Of a DNA stretch of 64,000 bases, positions 45,969-54,672 are shown piece after piece. The stretch is from assembly GCA_963675935.2 (NCBI GenBank), contig OY780964.2, forward strand, positions 310,001 to 374,000, in the 5' to 3' direction. This stretch comes from G963675935 sp963675935 (GTDB lineage Bacteria; Planctomycetota; Planctomycetia; Pirellulales; Thermoguttaceae). Numbering within the stretch: the stretch's first letter is position 1; every line of letters starts with the position of its first letter. The notes beneath the pieces are model-generated. The model was not told where the DNA came from. It did not search any database and saw only the letters and a list, made by a program, of their open reading frames with translations. Made by a program: the position numbers and the translations under genes.

Positions 45969-47069
45969 CTACGACGAAGCCCTCGAATGATCGCTGAATT
46001 CCCGAACCGCCTCGACCAAGGCCAGTACATTTTCGACCGGCGTTTGCGGCAATACGCCGTGGCCGAGATTAAAAATGTGGCCGGGCCGGCCGCCAACTTG
46101 ATGCAATATCTCGCGTACGCGGTGGCGAATTTCCGACGGCTCGGCCAACAATGCCGCTGGATCGAGATTGCCTTGCACCGCCCGATCGTGGCCGACCACG
46201 CGCCAAGCGTCGTCCAAGCGGACTCTCCAATCGACGCCGACGACCGCCGGCCGCGGCGGATTTTTTGGATTATGCACGCCGGTCGATGGCTTTCCGAACG
46301 CTTCGCCCAGCAGCGGCAGCAGCGCGGGATTGCCCGTGGCGAAATGAATGACCGGCACGCCGGGCCGAATCGACTCGATGACCGACCGGCTGTGCGGCAA
46401 CACGTAGCGGCGATAGTCGTCCACGCCGAGGCAGCCCGCCCAACTGTCGAATAGTTGCACGGCCTGCGCGCCGGCATCGATCTGGGCGTTCAGGTACAGC
46501 GTGATCGCTCGGGCGAGCCGGCCCATCAGGGCGTCCCACGCGCCGGTGTCGGTGTACATCAGCGTCTTCGTCAGCCGATAATCGCGGCTCGAATGGCCCT
46601 CGATGACGTAGGAGGCCAGCGTGAACGGCGCGCCGGCGAACCCGATAAGCGGCAGCCCCTCGGGCAGGCCCTCTCGGGTCTTGCGAACCGTCTCCATCAC
46701 AAAACCCAACGGCTCGATCGTTTCGAGTTCGACGAGGCGGTCGATGTCGGCGGCCGAGCGGACCGGATTGTGCAACAGGGGGCCTTCGCCGGCCGAATAC
46801 TCGAGGTCGAGGCCCATCGGTTCGAGAATCAGCAGCAGATCGGAGAAGAGGATGGCCGCATCGACGCCGAGCCGCTCGACCGTCGCCAGCATGATCTCGG
46901 CCGCAAGATCGGGCGTCTTGCAGAGATCGAGGAACGGGGTGGTTCGCCGCAGCTCGCGATATTCAGGCAAATAACGCCCGGCCTGACGCATCAGCCAGAC
47001 GGGCGTCCGGTCAACCGGCTCGCGGCGGGCCGCCTTCATCAACAGGCTATCGTGCCAAGCGGGAAGCAT
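45969..47069 (-). CDS. hemE: Uroporphyrinogen decarboxylase
   Basis: 366 residues from ATG 47069; the frame runs to 47255, but the additional segment is a palindromic repeat. TIM-barrel enzyme of haem synthesis, converts uroporphyrinogen III to coproporphyrinogen III. PVWLMRQAGRYLPEYRELR signature near residue 22, FAGAPFTLASYVIEG near 140, QLFDSWAGCLG near 215 and FNLGHGVLPQTPVENV near the end. Convergent with glyS, 2 bp apart. Confidence 0.96.
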   Translation of the reverse strand: MLPAWHDSLLMKAARREPVDRTPVWLMRQAGRYLPEYRELRRTTPFLDLCKTPDLAAEIMLATVERLGVDAAILFSDLLLILEPMGLDLEYSAGEGPLLHNPVRSAADIDRLVELETIEPLGFVMETVRKTREGLPEGLPLIGFAGAPFTLASYVIEGHSSRDYRLTKTLMYTDTGAWDALMGRLARAITLYLNAQIDAGAQAVQLFDSWAGCLGVDDYRRYVLPHSRSVIESIRPGVPVIHFATGNPALLPLLGEAFGKPSTGVHNPKNPPRPAVVGVDWRVRLDDAWRVVGHDRAVQGNLDPAALLAEPSEIRHRVREILHQVGGRPGHIFNLGHGVLPQTPVENVLALVEAVREFSDHSRASS

Positions 47070-47145
47070 GGGATCACCGACGGTGGAATACGAATGGGAA
47101 ACCGCCCCATCATAGAGGATTCGCCGGCGCAGGGCAATCACGAGC

Positions 47146-47226
47146 AGGGGACTGTCCCAATTTTCGCGGCGCGATGGACATTGCTTAGTCAATTGGCCTG
47201 ACCGCCGCGAAAATGGGACTGTCCCC
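47146..47226. repeat. GGGACTGTCCC palindromic repeat
   Basis: AGGGGACTGTCCC at the left and GGGACAGTCCCCT-type complement at the right, with TTTTCGCGGCG/CGCCGCGAAAA inner arms. Upstream of hemE on the minus strand. Confidence 0.85.
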
Positions 47227-47239
47227 TTGGCGTCACGGG

Positions 47240-47316
47240 AAGGGGACAGGTCCATGTTTTCGGCTTGGCGTTTTCATGCAAAATGCGTCTTCTCGCCGAA
47301 AAATGGACCAGTCCCC
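47240..47316. repeat. GGGGACAGGTCCA palindromic repeat
   Basis: AGGGGACAGGTCCATGTTTT and its imperfect complement ending GGACCAGTCCCC. Related to the preceding element; the two are 14 bp apart, just downstream of the emrB-like gene. Confidence 0.8.
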
Positions 47317-47324
47317 GCACGTCG

Positions 47325-48917
47325 TTAATGCATGGCGACGCCGCCCTTCCCGGCCTTGACGTTCTTGAGCAAAAACACCACCGGAACGCACAGCAAACTC
47401 AAAAACGCCAGCAGACGGAACGTATCGACAAACGCGAACAGCGTCGATTGTTGGAGCACCGCGCCGTAGACCAACTCGCAAGCCTGCCGCTGCGCGCTCA
47501 CCGGATCGCCATAACGGGCGAGCATTCCCGAGGCCGTGCGGAAGTATTGCTGGAACTCCGGGTCGTAAGGGTTGAGATGCTCGACCATCAGCGCCTGATG
47601 GGCCTGCGCGCCGCGCGTCACCCACGTGGTCGTCAGCGAGATGCCGATGCTGCCGCCGATGTTCCTCGCCAGATTGAACACGCCCGAGGCGTTGCCCATC
47701 TGCTCGTTCGGCAGGTCCGACACGCTAATCGTCGTTAATGGCACGAACAGAAACGCCATCGCCACGCCGGTGAAAACATTGGGCCAAATAACGCTGCTGA
47801 CCGTGATGTCCATCGTGATGCGGCCCAACTCCCAGGCCGAATAGGCCATGAAAAACCAGCCCACGTTGGTCAACACGCGGGCGCTGACTTTGTCGGACAG
47901 CTTTCCGAGGATAATCAAAGCGCCGATGGCCCCGAAGCCGCGCGGACTCATCGCCATGCCGCTGTTGAAGGCCGGATAAAGCATCAGCCCCTGCAAGAAC
48001 ATGGGCAGCAACGACACCGTGCAATAGATCATGAATCCGGTCACGGTGATCAAGAAAGTGCCGACCGCGAAATTGCGGTTGCAAAAAACGCTCAGATCGA
48101 CGATCGGATGATCGGTGTGCAGTTCCCAATAGATGAAGAACGCCAGCGAGACGAACGAGGTGGCCGCGCCCCAGCAAATCCACGTCGAGTTGAACCAATC
48201 TTCCTGCTGGCCGCGGTCCAAAAAGATTTGCAGCGCGCCCAATCCGAGGGCCATCGCGCCGAAACCGATGTAGTCGATCTTTCCGGCGGCTTTCTCGTGA
48301 ACCTCGCGGAGATACGGCGGGTCTTCAACGAAGGCGTTGACCAGCACGATCGCCAACACGCCGAACGGCACGTTGATGTAAAACATCCAACGCCACGAAT
48401 AATTATCGGTAAGCCAGCCGCCCAGCACGGGTCCGAAAATCGGGGCCACGATGACGCCCAATCCATAGACGGTCATCGCCAGCCCGCGTTTGTTGGGTGG
48501 AAAACTCTCCATCAAAATCGCTTGCGAAAGCGGGATGAGCGCCCCGCCCGCCGCCCCTTGAAGAATGCGGGCGAAGATCAACCACTTCATGCTCGTCGCC
48601 GTGCCGCAGGCCGCCGACGCCAAGGTGAACAGCAGCGTGCTGACCATCAAAAACCGCTTCCGCCCGAAAAAACCGCTCAGCCAGCCGGTCATCGGCAGCA
48701 CGATCGCATTGGCCACCAGATAGCTGGTCAATACCCACGTGGCCTCGTCGAGGCTCGACGCCATGCTGCCCGCCATGTTCGGCAGCGCGACGTTGGCCAC
48801 CGACGTGTCGAGCACTTCGAGAAACGTGGCCAGCATGACGGCCAAAGCGATCAACCACGGGTTGACGCTCGGCTTCCAGGCCGGAGTTTCTTCGGTTGTA
48901 GCGTTGGGGTTCGACAT
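47325..48917 (-). CDS. DHA2-family MFS drug-efflux permease (EmrB-like)
   Basis: 530 residues, 14 predicted TM helices. DHA2 signature in TM1-2 (LDTSVANVALPNMAGSM), motif A (GWLSGFFGRKRFLMVSTLLF), motif C-like GLGVIVAPIFGPVLGGWLTD. Pumps hydrophobic compounds to the adaptor EmrA. It follows the EmrA-like gene on the same strand, but a 355-bp gap full of repeats separates them. Start ATG 48917. Confidence 0.93.
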   Translation of the reverse strand: MSNPNATTEETPAWKPSVNPWLIALAVMLATFLEVLDTSVANVALPNMAGSMASSLDEATWVLTSYLVANAIVLPMTGWLSGFFGRKRFLMVSTLLFTLASAACGTATSMKWLIFARILQGAAGGALIPLSQAILMESFPPNKRGLAMTVYGLGVIVAPIFGPVLGGWLTDNYSWRWMFYINVPFGVLAIVLVNAFVEDPPYLREVHEKAAGKIDYIGFGAMALGLGALQIFLDRGQQEDWFNSTWICWGAATSFVSLAFFIYWELHTDHPIVDLSVFCNRNFAVGTFLITVTGFMIYCTVSLLPMFLQGLMLYPAFNSGMAMSPRGFGAIGALIILGKLSDKVSARVLTNVGWFFMAYSAWELGRITMDITVSSVIWPNVFTGVAMAFLFVPLTTISVSDLPNEQMGNASGVFNLARNIGGSIGISLTTTWVTRGAQAHQALMVEHLNPYDPEFQQYFRTASGMLARYGDPVSAQRQACELVYGAVLQQSTLFAFVDTFRLLAFLSLLCVPVVFLLKNVKAGKGGVAMH

Positions 48918-48976
48918 GGAAGATTAGAAGCGAGAGGAGAGAGCAGAGGGAAGAGTGAAACACACAACGTCAGACC

Positions 48977-49191
48977 AATAGCCGGGGGCCAACGGCCCGC
49001 GGAATGTGTTCGACTTACCTAGTTGCTGTTGCGGAAAGATGCGGTTGGCCGGATTGTCGCCTTTCGCTCCGCGAAAGCAGCGATGAATTCGCGCTACTTT
49101 TGCGGAGTGAAAGGCGACAAAAGGCTTTCCGCAACAGAAACTACTTAAATCCTGGAAAGCACATTCCGCGGGCCGTTGGCCCCCGGCTATT
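48977..49191. repeat. 215-bp nested palindromic element inside the efflux operon
   Basis: Outer 26-bp arms (48977-49002; 49166-49191, complementary). Inside lie GTTGCGGAAAG/CTTTCCGCAAC, then GTCGCCTTTCGCTCCGC/GCGGAGTGAAAGGCGAC. No coding potential. It fills most of the 355 bp between the EmrA- and EmrB-like genes. Confidence 0.85.
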
Positions 49192-49272
49192 ACGACATTA
49201 TCAACCCGACCGTCAACGCCCGTCAAAATACTCGCCATCATGGGTTCCTTCCCTCTTCCCTCTCCCCTAAAA

Positions 49273-50466
49273 TTACCGTGTCGCCGGCTCATTGATCTTC
49301 ACCGTGGGAACGACCGACATCCCAGGCCCCAAGTCATATTGCTCGATCTGTTTGAGATCGTCGAAAACGATTTTCACCGGCACGCGCTGCACCACCTTCA
49401 CGTAGTTGCCCGTGGCGTTTTCCGGCGGCAACAAACTGAATCGGGCTCCGCTGCCAAGCTGAATGCTGTCGATGTGGGCCGCGAACTTCACGTCGGGATG
49501 CGTATCGACGGTGATGGTCACCGGCTGGCCCGGCCGCATCTTGGCCAACTGCGTTTCCTTGAAATTGGCGATGACCCAAACGTCAGGCTCGACAATCGCC
49601 ATCAAGGGCTGGCCGACCTGAATGAATGCCCCGGCCTCGACGCTCTTGCGAGTCACGTGGCCGGAGATCGGGGCGTAAATCTTCGTGTACGAAAGGTTGA
49701 GTCGAATCTGCTTCACTTCGGCTTCGGCCTGATGCACGCCGCTTTCGGCCGCCGCGGCCGCCGCGATGGCCTGCTCGACGTTCGATTGCTGCACGCGGAC
49801 TTTTCCGCCCACGGCCGTCACGTCGGCTTGCGTCACTTGCGTGGCCGCGGTCGCTTCGTCCAAACTGTCTTGCGAGGCCGCGTGTTCGGGCACCAGCGAA
49901 GCGACACGTTTCAGGCGGGCTTCGGCCCGATGATGACGCGCTTCGGCGGCGGTCAGATCGGCCTGGGCTTGCGCCAACCCGGCCTTGGCGCCCGCGATGC
50001 CCGTAGCGCGGGCCGCGCATGTCGAACGTGCCGTTTGCAGAGCGGCCTCGGCCGCTGCCAGCCGCGTTTCGAAATCGGGCGGGTCCAACTCGGCGAGCAA
50101 ATCGCCCTCCTTGACCGATTGATTGTCCCTGACGTAAACCTTCGCCACGTGGCCCGGCACACGCGAGCTGACCGGAACGACGTGCCCCTCGATAAAGGCG
50201 TCGTCGGTGCTCTCGAAAGCAAGACTATGGACGTAATAGGCCGTCCCCGCGGCGATGGCTGCGACGGCTGCCGCGCCCATCAAGGCCCACACCAACGGAT
50301 GCCGCGCCGGCTTGGGAGGCGTCAACGGCTCCGTGGAAGTAGAGTTTTTCTCTTCCTTCCCCGGCTTCGGCCGCTGCGTCGCGTGCTCTTCGTGGAATTC
50401 CATGCTATGCCCGTCGCCGTGTTTGGTTTTCTGGCCTAATTCTCGCACTTCTATAGTATCGGTCAT
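49273..50466 (-). CDS. HlyD/EmrA-type membrane-fusion adaptor
   Basis: 397 residues. One TM at about residues 62-82 (WALMGAAAVAAIAAGTAYYV). Biotinyl-lipoyl half-motifs SSRVPGHVAKVYVRDNQSVKE and PISGHVTRKSVEAGAFIQVG flank a long helical coiled coil (residues 125-235), followed by a beta-barrel. It links the permease to the outer membrane channel. Its ATG overlaps the TetR gene stop by 4 bp. Confidence 0.93.
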   Translation of the reverse strand: MTDTIEVRELGQKTKHGDGHSMEFHEEHATQRPKPGKEEKNSTSTEPLTPPKPARHPLVWALMGAAAVAAIAAGTAYYVHSLAFESTDDAFIEGHVVPVSSRVPGHVAKVYVRDNQSVKEGDLLAELDPPDFETRLAAAEAALQTARSTCAARATGIAGAKAGLAQAQADLTAAEARHHRAEARLKRVASLVPEHAASQDSLDEATAATQVTQADVTAVGGKVRVQQSNVEQAIAAAAAAESGVHQAEAEVKQIRLNLSYTKIYAPISGHVTRKSVEAGAFIQVGQPLMAIVEPDVWVIANFKETQLAKMRPGQPVTITVDTHPDVKFAAHIDSIQLGSGARFSLLPPENATGNYVKVVQRVPVKIVFDDLKQIEQYDLGPGMSVVPTVKINEPATR

Positions 50467-51071
50467 TGTTCATCCTTCCCTGCCTGAATGGAAAATCCGT
50501 TGACAATCGCATCGAGCAGCGTCTCGCCGAACTTATGGACTTCCTCGTCCGACGCGCCGCCGGCTTGCAATTCGATCAATTCCATCAAACACCCGAGATA
50601 AATTCTCGCCGTATGCGTCGGATCGTGCCGCCGAAACGTGCCGTCCTGAATGCCCTTCTCGAAAATCGTTGTCAGAATCTTCAACATCCGAGGCCGAAGG
50701 TTTTTACGCACCTCGGAGTTTTGGTCAATGCCCGCCAGAAGCCGTATTAGCCCCTTGTGCTTGACGGAATGCTCCAGAGTAACGCGGAGAATTGTCACCA
50801 ACTTTTGCTCAGCGGGCAGATCGGAGTCGGCGGCCTCTTGAATCGCCGCGAAACACGGCTCGATCAGCCGGGCATAGCAGAAAGCGATCAACTCGTTTTT
50901 GTCTTGGAAGTAGTTGTAGAGGCTGCCGATGGCCACGCCCACGCGAGAGGCCACCCGATTCATCGTCACACCGCCGGCGCCATGCTGGGCAAGCAGCGAG
51001 CTGGCGGCCTCGAAGATCGTGTCCTTCATCATGGCCGTGACGCACGCTTTTCTTGCTTTGCTCAATCTCAT
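50463..51071 (-). CDS. TetR-family repressor of the efflux operon
   Basis: 202 residues. N-terminal HTH domain: DTIFEAASSLLAQHGAGGVT then MNRVASRVGVAIGSLYNYFQ DKNEL; C-terminal ligand-binding helices. ATG 51071 has a strong AAAGGAGG 5 bp upstream. It is first in the emrAB-type operon and divergent from the outer-membrane gene. An operator palindrome lies in the promoter (51100-51143). Confidence 0.93.
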   Translation of the reverse strand: MRLSKARKACVTAMMKDTIFEAASSLLAQHGAGGVTMNRVASRVGVAIGSLYNYFQDKNELIAFCYARLIEPCFAAIQEAADSDLPAEQKLVTILRVTLEHSVKHKGLIRLLAGIDQNSEVRKNLRPRMLKILTTIFEKGIQDGTFRRHDPTHTARIYLGCLMELIELQAGGASDEEVHKFGETLLDAIVNGFSIQAGKDEQ

Positions 51072-51099
51072 GGTGGCCTCCTTTGGAGCTGCTATTGAA

Positions 51100-51143
51100 A
51101 TTATAATGAACTATGTTCAGAATACAATAGCAATGTTCATTAT
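51100..51143 (-). promoter_or_regulatory. TetR promoter with operator inside the -35/-10 spacer
   Basis: On the minus strand: TTGTAT (51122-51127), 16-bp spacer, TATAAT (51100-51105). The spacer contains the perfect palindrome TGAAC-TAT-GTTCA (51107-51119). A larger inverted repeat, ATAATGAAC (51103-51111) and GTTCATTAT (51135-51143), spans the intergenic region. Repressor binding here would block the operon and could also affect the divergent outer-membrane gene. Confidence 0.7.
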
Positions 51144-51230
51144 CGGCTCATGCTTTTCGTTTTATAAGCCGAAGTAAGTTACCGGGCGCATGGATTGCGC
51201 CGTTCAACATAAGCCTTGCGAGGGATAGTC

Positions 51231-52904
51231 ATGGATGGCTTTCTCGAGAAAATCACCTCGTTCCCGCGCTCCGCGTGGGAACGCACTGGTCTGGACGCTC
51301 CGCGTCCTCGGAACATCAATTGCCGCAAGGGGTTGCGCCGCAAACGGACGCGGAGCGTCCGGCCGATGCGTTACGACGCGGAGCGTCGTAACGAGAGTTA
51401 TCGCCTTGTAGTTGTCGCCCTCATCTTCGCAATAATGCCGCTAACGGCGGGTTGCGGCAGCCTGAGCCAATGGTGCCGCAATGGTTTCAAGGTAGGGCCA
51501 AACTACTGCACTCCCGCCGCCGAAACCGCCGATCACTGGCTCGACGCCGACAATCCCCGGCTGAAAAACCTCGAAGGCGACAATCCCCGCTGGTGGTCCG
51601 TTTTCAACGATCCCACGCTCGACTATCTCGTATCCACGACGGCCGACGAAAACCTGACGCTCAAAACCGCCGGCTGCCGAATCCTCGAAGCCCGCGCCGA
51701 ACGTGGCGTTGCCACGGGAAATCTCTTGCCCCAGGTTCAAAAAGCCGCCGGCCTGTATTCCCGAAACTCCATGGGCAACATGTATCCGTTCGATCAACTC
51801 CCCGGCCTGAGCCATTTCTTCGACAACACGGTCGTCGGCGTCGGCGCCGCCTGGGAATTGGACTTCTGGGGGCGATTCCGCCGCGCCATCGAGGCGGCCG
51901 ACGCCAATCTCGACATGCAATGCGCCAGCTACAACAACGTCCTCGTGCTGTTGCAGGCCGAAGTGGCTGCCAACTATATCCAGATGCGGGCGTTTGAAGA
52001 GCGTCTCCAACTCGCGCGGAAGAACGTCGATCTGCAAAAGGAAACCCTCCGAATCATCAACCTGCGCGAGAAGGCGGGACTGGTCACCGAATTGGACGTT
52101 CAGCAGGCCACTTACAATCTCGGCCAAACGGAATCGTTGATTCCCATGTTGGAGGCCGGTCGCAGTCGAGCTCAAAACCGATTGTGCATTCTCATGGCGC
52201 GTCCGCCGCAAGATATCCAGTCGATCGTGCAATCGCCGGGCGTCATTCCGACGCCGCCGGCGGAGATCGTCGTGGGCATTCCGGCCGAGTTGCTGCGACG
52301 TCGCCCCGACGTGCAGCAAGCCGAGCGGGCGGCCGCCCTGCAATCGGCCCGCATCGGCATTGCCGAGGCCGATTTCTATCCGCACATCGCCATCGTCGGA
52401 ACGGTCGGTTATATGTCGCAGGATTTCAGTGAATTGTTCACGGCCAAGAGTTTTGCCGGAGCGGTCGGCCCGGGGTTTTCCTGGAACATCTTGAACTACG
52501 GCCGGATCAAGAACAACGTGGCCGCCCAGGACGCCCGATTCCGTCAGGCCGTGCTGACCTATCGCGACGCGGTGTTGCGGGCCAACGAGGAAGTCGAAAA
52601 CGCCATTGTCTCCTATTTGCGCGAGCAAGAACGCGTCGAGGCGCTTGCCATCAGTTCTAAGGCCGCCTCCCGGTCCGTTGAAATCGCGACGAAACTCTAC
52701 GAAAAGGGCATGATCGACTACCAGCCGCTTTTGGATTCGGAGCGAGTGCTCACGCATCAGCAAGACACCTTGACCGAGAGCCGAGGCTTGATCGGCATCC
52801 ATCTGGTGTCGATCTACAAAGCCCTCGGCGGCGGTTGGCGGGCCCAGCAGGTTTCCGAGCCGTTGCAAACCGCCGCGATTTCGACGCCGGCCGGCAAGCC
52901 GTAG
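51231..52904 (+). CDS. TolC/OprM-type outer-membrane efflux lipoprotein
   Basis: 557 residues from ATG 51231 with AGGGAT upstream; TTG 51216 is poorer. Outer-membrane efflux family (NodT type): VGPNY near 95, WWSVFNDPTLDYLVST, and repeated helical hairpins (RAQNRLCILMARPP, AELLRRRPDVQQAERAAALQ). Lipobox LTAGC at about residue 78. Residues 9-55 are encoded by an inserted repeat, so the signal peptide now begins about 60 residues after the start, which is odd for a lipoprotein. Divergent partner of TetR-EmrA-EmrB. Confidence 0.88.
   Translation: MDGFLEKITSFPRSAWERTGLDAPRPRNINCRKGLRRKRTRSVRPMRYDAERRNESYRLVVVALIFAIMPLTAGCGSLSQWCRNGFKVGPNYCTPAAETADHWLDADNPRLKNLEGDNPRWWSVFNDPTLDYLVSTTADENLTLKTAGCRILEARAERGVATGNLLPQVQKAAGLYSRNSMGNMYPFDQLPGLSHFFDNTVVGVGAAWELDFWGRFRRAIEAADANLDMQCASYNNVLVLLQAEVAANYIQMRAFEERLQLARKNVDLQKETLRIINLREKAGLVTELDVQQATYNLGQTESLIPMLEAGRSRAQNRLCILMARPPQDIQSIVQSPGVIPTPPAEIVVGIPAELLRRRPDVQQAERAAALQSARIGIAEADFYPHIAIVGTVGYMSQDFSELFTAKSFAGAVGPGFSWNILNYGRIKNNVAAQDARFRQAVLTYRDAVLRANEEVENAIVSYLREQERVEALAISSKAASRSVEIATKLYEKGMIDYQPLLDSERVLTHQQDTLTESRGLIGIHLVSIYKALGGGWRAQQVSEPLQTAAISTPAGKP
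51257..51395. repeat. CTCGTTCCCGCGCTCCGCGTGGGAACG palindromic repeat inside the efflux lipoprotein gene
   Basis: 139 bp. Left arm CTCGTTCCCGCGCTCCGC, right arm GCGGAGCGTCGTAACGAG (imperfect), inner ACGCTCCGCGTCC/GGACGCGGAGCGTCC. Reads as SFPRSAWERTG..., then RTRSVRP, a protein string typical of this repeat family when translated. Confidence 0.85.
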
Positions 52905-52914
52905 GCGTCCGTGG

Positions 52915-53013
52915 AAAAAGTCTGTAGGAGGCGACTCCTGTCGCCGATTGTGTGGCAAAACGCCGGAAAATCGGCGGCAGGAGTCGCCTCCTACAATCAA
53001 AAAAACACTTTTT
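52915..53013. repeat. TAGGAGGCGACTCCTG palindromic repeat, possible terminator
   Basis: AAAAAGT/ACTTTTT outer arms; TGTAGGAGGCGACTCCTG and its exact complement inside (52923-52940; 52978-52995). Follows the efflux lipoprotein gene by 10 bp. Confidence 0.8.
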
Positions 53014-53040
53014 CAACAGGCTGCTAGGCCACTCCCTTTC

Positions 53041-53060
53041 CCCAGCGATGAATCGCTGGG
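53041..53060. terminator. Hairpin between efflux gene and CorA
   Basis: CCCAGCGAT-GA-ATCGCTGGG forms a perfect 9-bp stem; no T-run follows. The rest of the 420-bp gap (52905-53324) shows no gene. Confidence 0.35.
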
Positions 53061-53324
53061 GTATGATCAAACGACCCTCCGGGTCGAAATCTACGCCGAT
53101 TTCACTCCACGATAAATACCCAACAGACTGAATCACTACACTAGAAACTACCGGCTAAATTGTCAAAGAGCAAATGCCGCAACAGACGCCGTGCAAAATC
53201 AAAGACTCCCTTTCCTTTCTTCCCTTTCTTCCACCCAATATGGCTGCGCAGATGCCGGAATGGCCCTTGCAGAACCGACGCCCATCTGCTACGGTCAAAG
53301 AGAAAATAATGCAGGAAAGTCGCC

Positions 53325-54236
53325 ATGTTGCAGCAGTTGAAACTCATCGACGGCAAGGTCGTCCAGAACGGCGGCGAAGGGGATATCTTCGTCTACGTCA
53401 ATCCCGACGAACAAGAGAAAAAATACCTGGTCGAAACCCTGAAGCTCGACGAACACACGCTCGCCTCGTCGCTCGACCCTGACGAACTGGCCCGCTTGGA
53501 GTTCGAGCCCGACCACGTGGCGATCATCTCGAAACGGCCGCGGAACTATTCCAGCGAAGACACGTTCATGTTCCGCATCACGTCGATCGGCCTGTTTCTA
53601 TTCTCCGACCGGCTGGTTCTCGTCCTCTCGGAAGACGCCCCGTTGTTCCAGGGCAAGCTATACGGCAAGGTGTCGTCGCTGCAAGACCTCGCGCTAAGGA
53701 TCATCTACAGCTCGATCTTCCATTTCGTCGAACACTTGAAAGTGATCAACGCGGTGTCCGACGCCCTCGAGGAGCAGATCAACACCTCGATGCAGAACAA
53801 GTATCTGTTGAATCTGTTCAGCCTGGAAAAGAGTCTGGTCTACTACCTGAACGCCATCAACACGAATGGGAAGCTGATCGAACGGCTGAAGAACTCGGCC
53901 GCGAAGATCGGGCTTACGACCGAGAACGTCGAGTTCATCGACGACATGACCATCGAGAACGGCCAGTGCTACGAGCAGGCGGAAATCTACTCGAACATTC
54001 TGGCCAGCATGATGGACGCCCGGGTGTCGATCGTCAGCAACAACCTGAACTGGTTGATGAAGACGCTGACGATCATCACCATCGCCATCATGTTGCCGAC
54101 GCTGATCGTGAGCATTTTTTCGATGAATGTCGAATTTCCCGGCAAGAATCACCCCATGGCGTTTTGGGCAATCGTGGCGGCGGCGTTGTCTTCGACGCTG
54201 GTGGTGCGATTGGTATGGCGTTGGAAGAAATGGTGA
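53325..54236 (+). CDS. CorA-family divalent-cation channel with SMN in place of GMN
   Basis: 303 residues. Long helical cytoplasmic domain, then two C-terminal TM helices (ITIAIMLPTLIVSIFSMNVE and AFWAIVAAALSSTLVVRLVW). The loop signature is S-M-N-VEFPG rather than Y-G-M-N. The Asn and Met are kept, so some cation transport is plausible; ion specificity (Mg2+, Co2+, Zn2+) is not clear. The end overlaps the HPr gene by 7 bp. Confidence 0.85.
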   Translation: MLQQLKLIDGKVVQNGGEGDIFVYVNPDEQEKKYLVETLKLDEHTLASSLDPDELARLEFEPDHVAIISKRPRNYSSEDTFMFRITSIGLFLFSDRLVLVLSEDAPLFQGKLYGKVSSLQDLALRIIYSSIFHFVEHLKVINAVSDALEEQINTSMQNKYLLNLFSLEKSLVYYLNAINTNGKLIERLKNSAAKIGLTTENVEFIDDMTIENGQCYEQAEIYSNILASMMDARVSIVSNNLNWLMKTLTIITIAIMLPTLIVSIFSMNVEFPGKNHPMAFWAIVAAALSSTLVVRLVWRWKKW

Positions 54237-54505
54237 ACCACACGGCAACCCGCAAGGTGACGATCCTCAATCCGGCGGGTCTGCACGCGCGGCCGAGCCT
54301 GGCCGTGGCGCAAACCGTGCGCGGTTCGCAATCGAAGGTGGAAATCCGCTCGCCCAGTCAAACGGTCAACGCCGCCGACATCTTGCAGTTGCTCTCGCTC
54401 GGCGCGACGCAGGGCACCGAATTGGAACTTTCGGCCACGGGGCCGGACGCCGAACAGGTTCTCGACGTTCTCGCCCAAAAGTTCGCCGACCGATTCGATC
54501 TCTAA
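54230..54505 (+). CDS. ptsH: HPr-like phosphocarrier with Asp at the regulatory site
   Basis: 91 residues from ATG 54230 (GGAAGAA upstream). PTS HPr fold: phosphorylatable His19 in LNPAGLHARPS; the VNAADILQLLSLGA block replaces VNAKSIL, so the usual regulatory Ser46 is Asp50 here. Planctomycetes often have HPr without a full sugar PTS. It overlaps corA; a cation-channel/HPr operon is unusual. Confidence 0.88.
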   Translation: MVNHTATRKVTILNPAGLHARPSLAVAQTVRGSQSKVEIRSPSQTVNAADILQLLSLGATQGTELELSATGPDAEQVLDVLAQKFADRFDL

Positions 54506-54541
54506 GGATTTGTAAAGGAATTAGTGGCCGATTATGGTCTG

Positions 54542-54624
54542 TAGGAAACGCCCTCCGCGGCGTTCCTGGACAGGCGAAATCGGCCCAATTGCAGCCTTCG
54601 GAACACCACGGAGGGCGTTCCCTA
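54542..54624. repeat. GGAACGCCCTCCG palindromic repeat
   Basis: TAGGAAACGCCCTCCG and CGGAGGGCGTTCCCTA are near-complementary arms around a 50-bp loop; lies downstream of HPr and blaR1-like gene, which converge. Confidence 0.75.
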
Positions 54625-54672
54625 TAGGGGTGCAATCACAGTCAATCACGACACTTATTGATTCGCCGGTGC

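Noticed and set aside
47070..47255. An N-terminal extension of HemE
   Set aside because: The extra codons are a translated GGGACTGTCCC repeat; HemE proteins start at MLPAWHDS-like sequence.
47146..47316. Insertion sequence upstream of hemE
   Set aside because: Palindromes without a transposase or target duplication; better seen as two small repeats.
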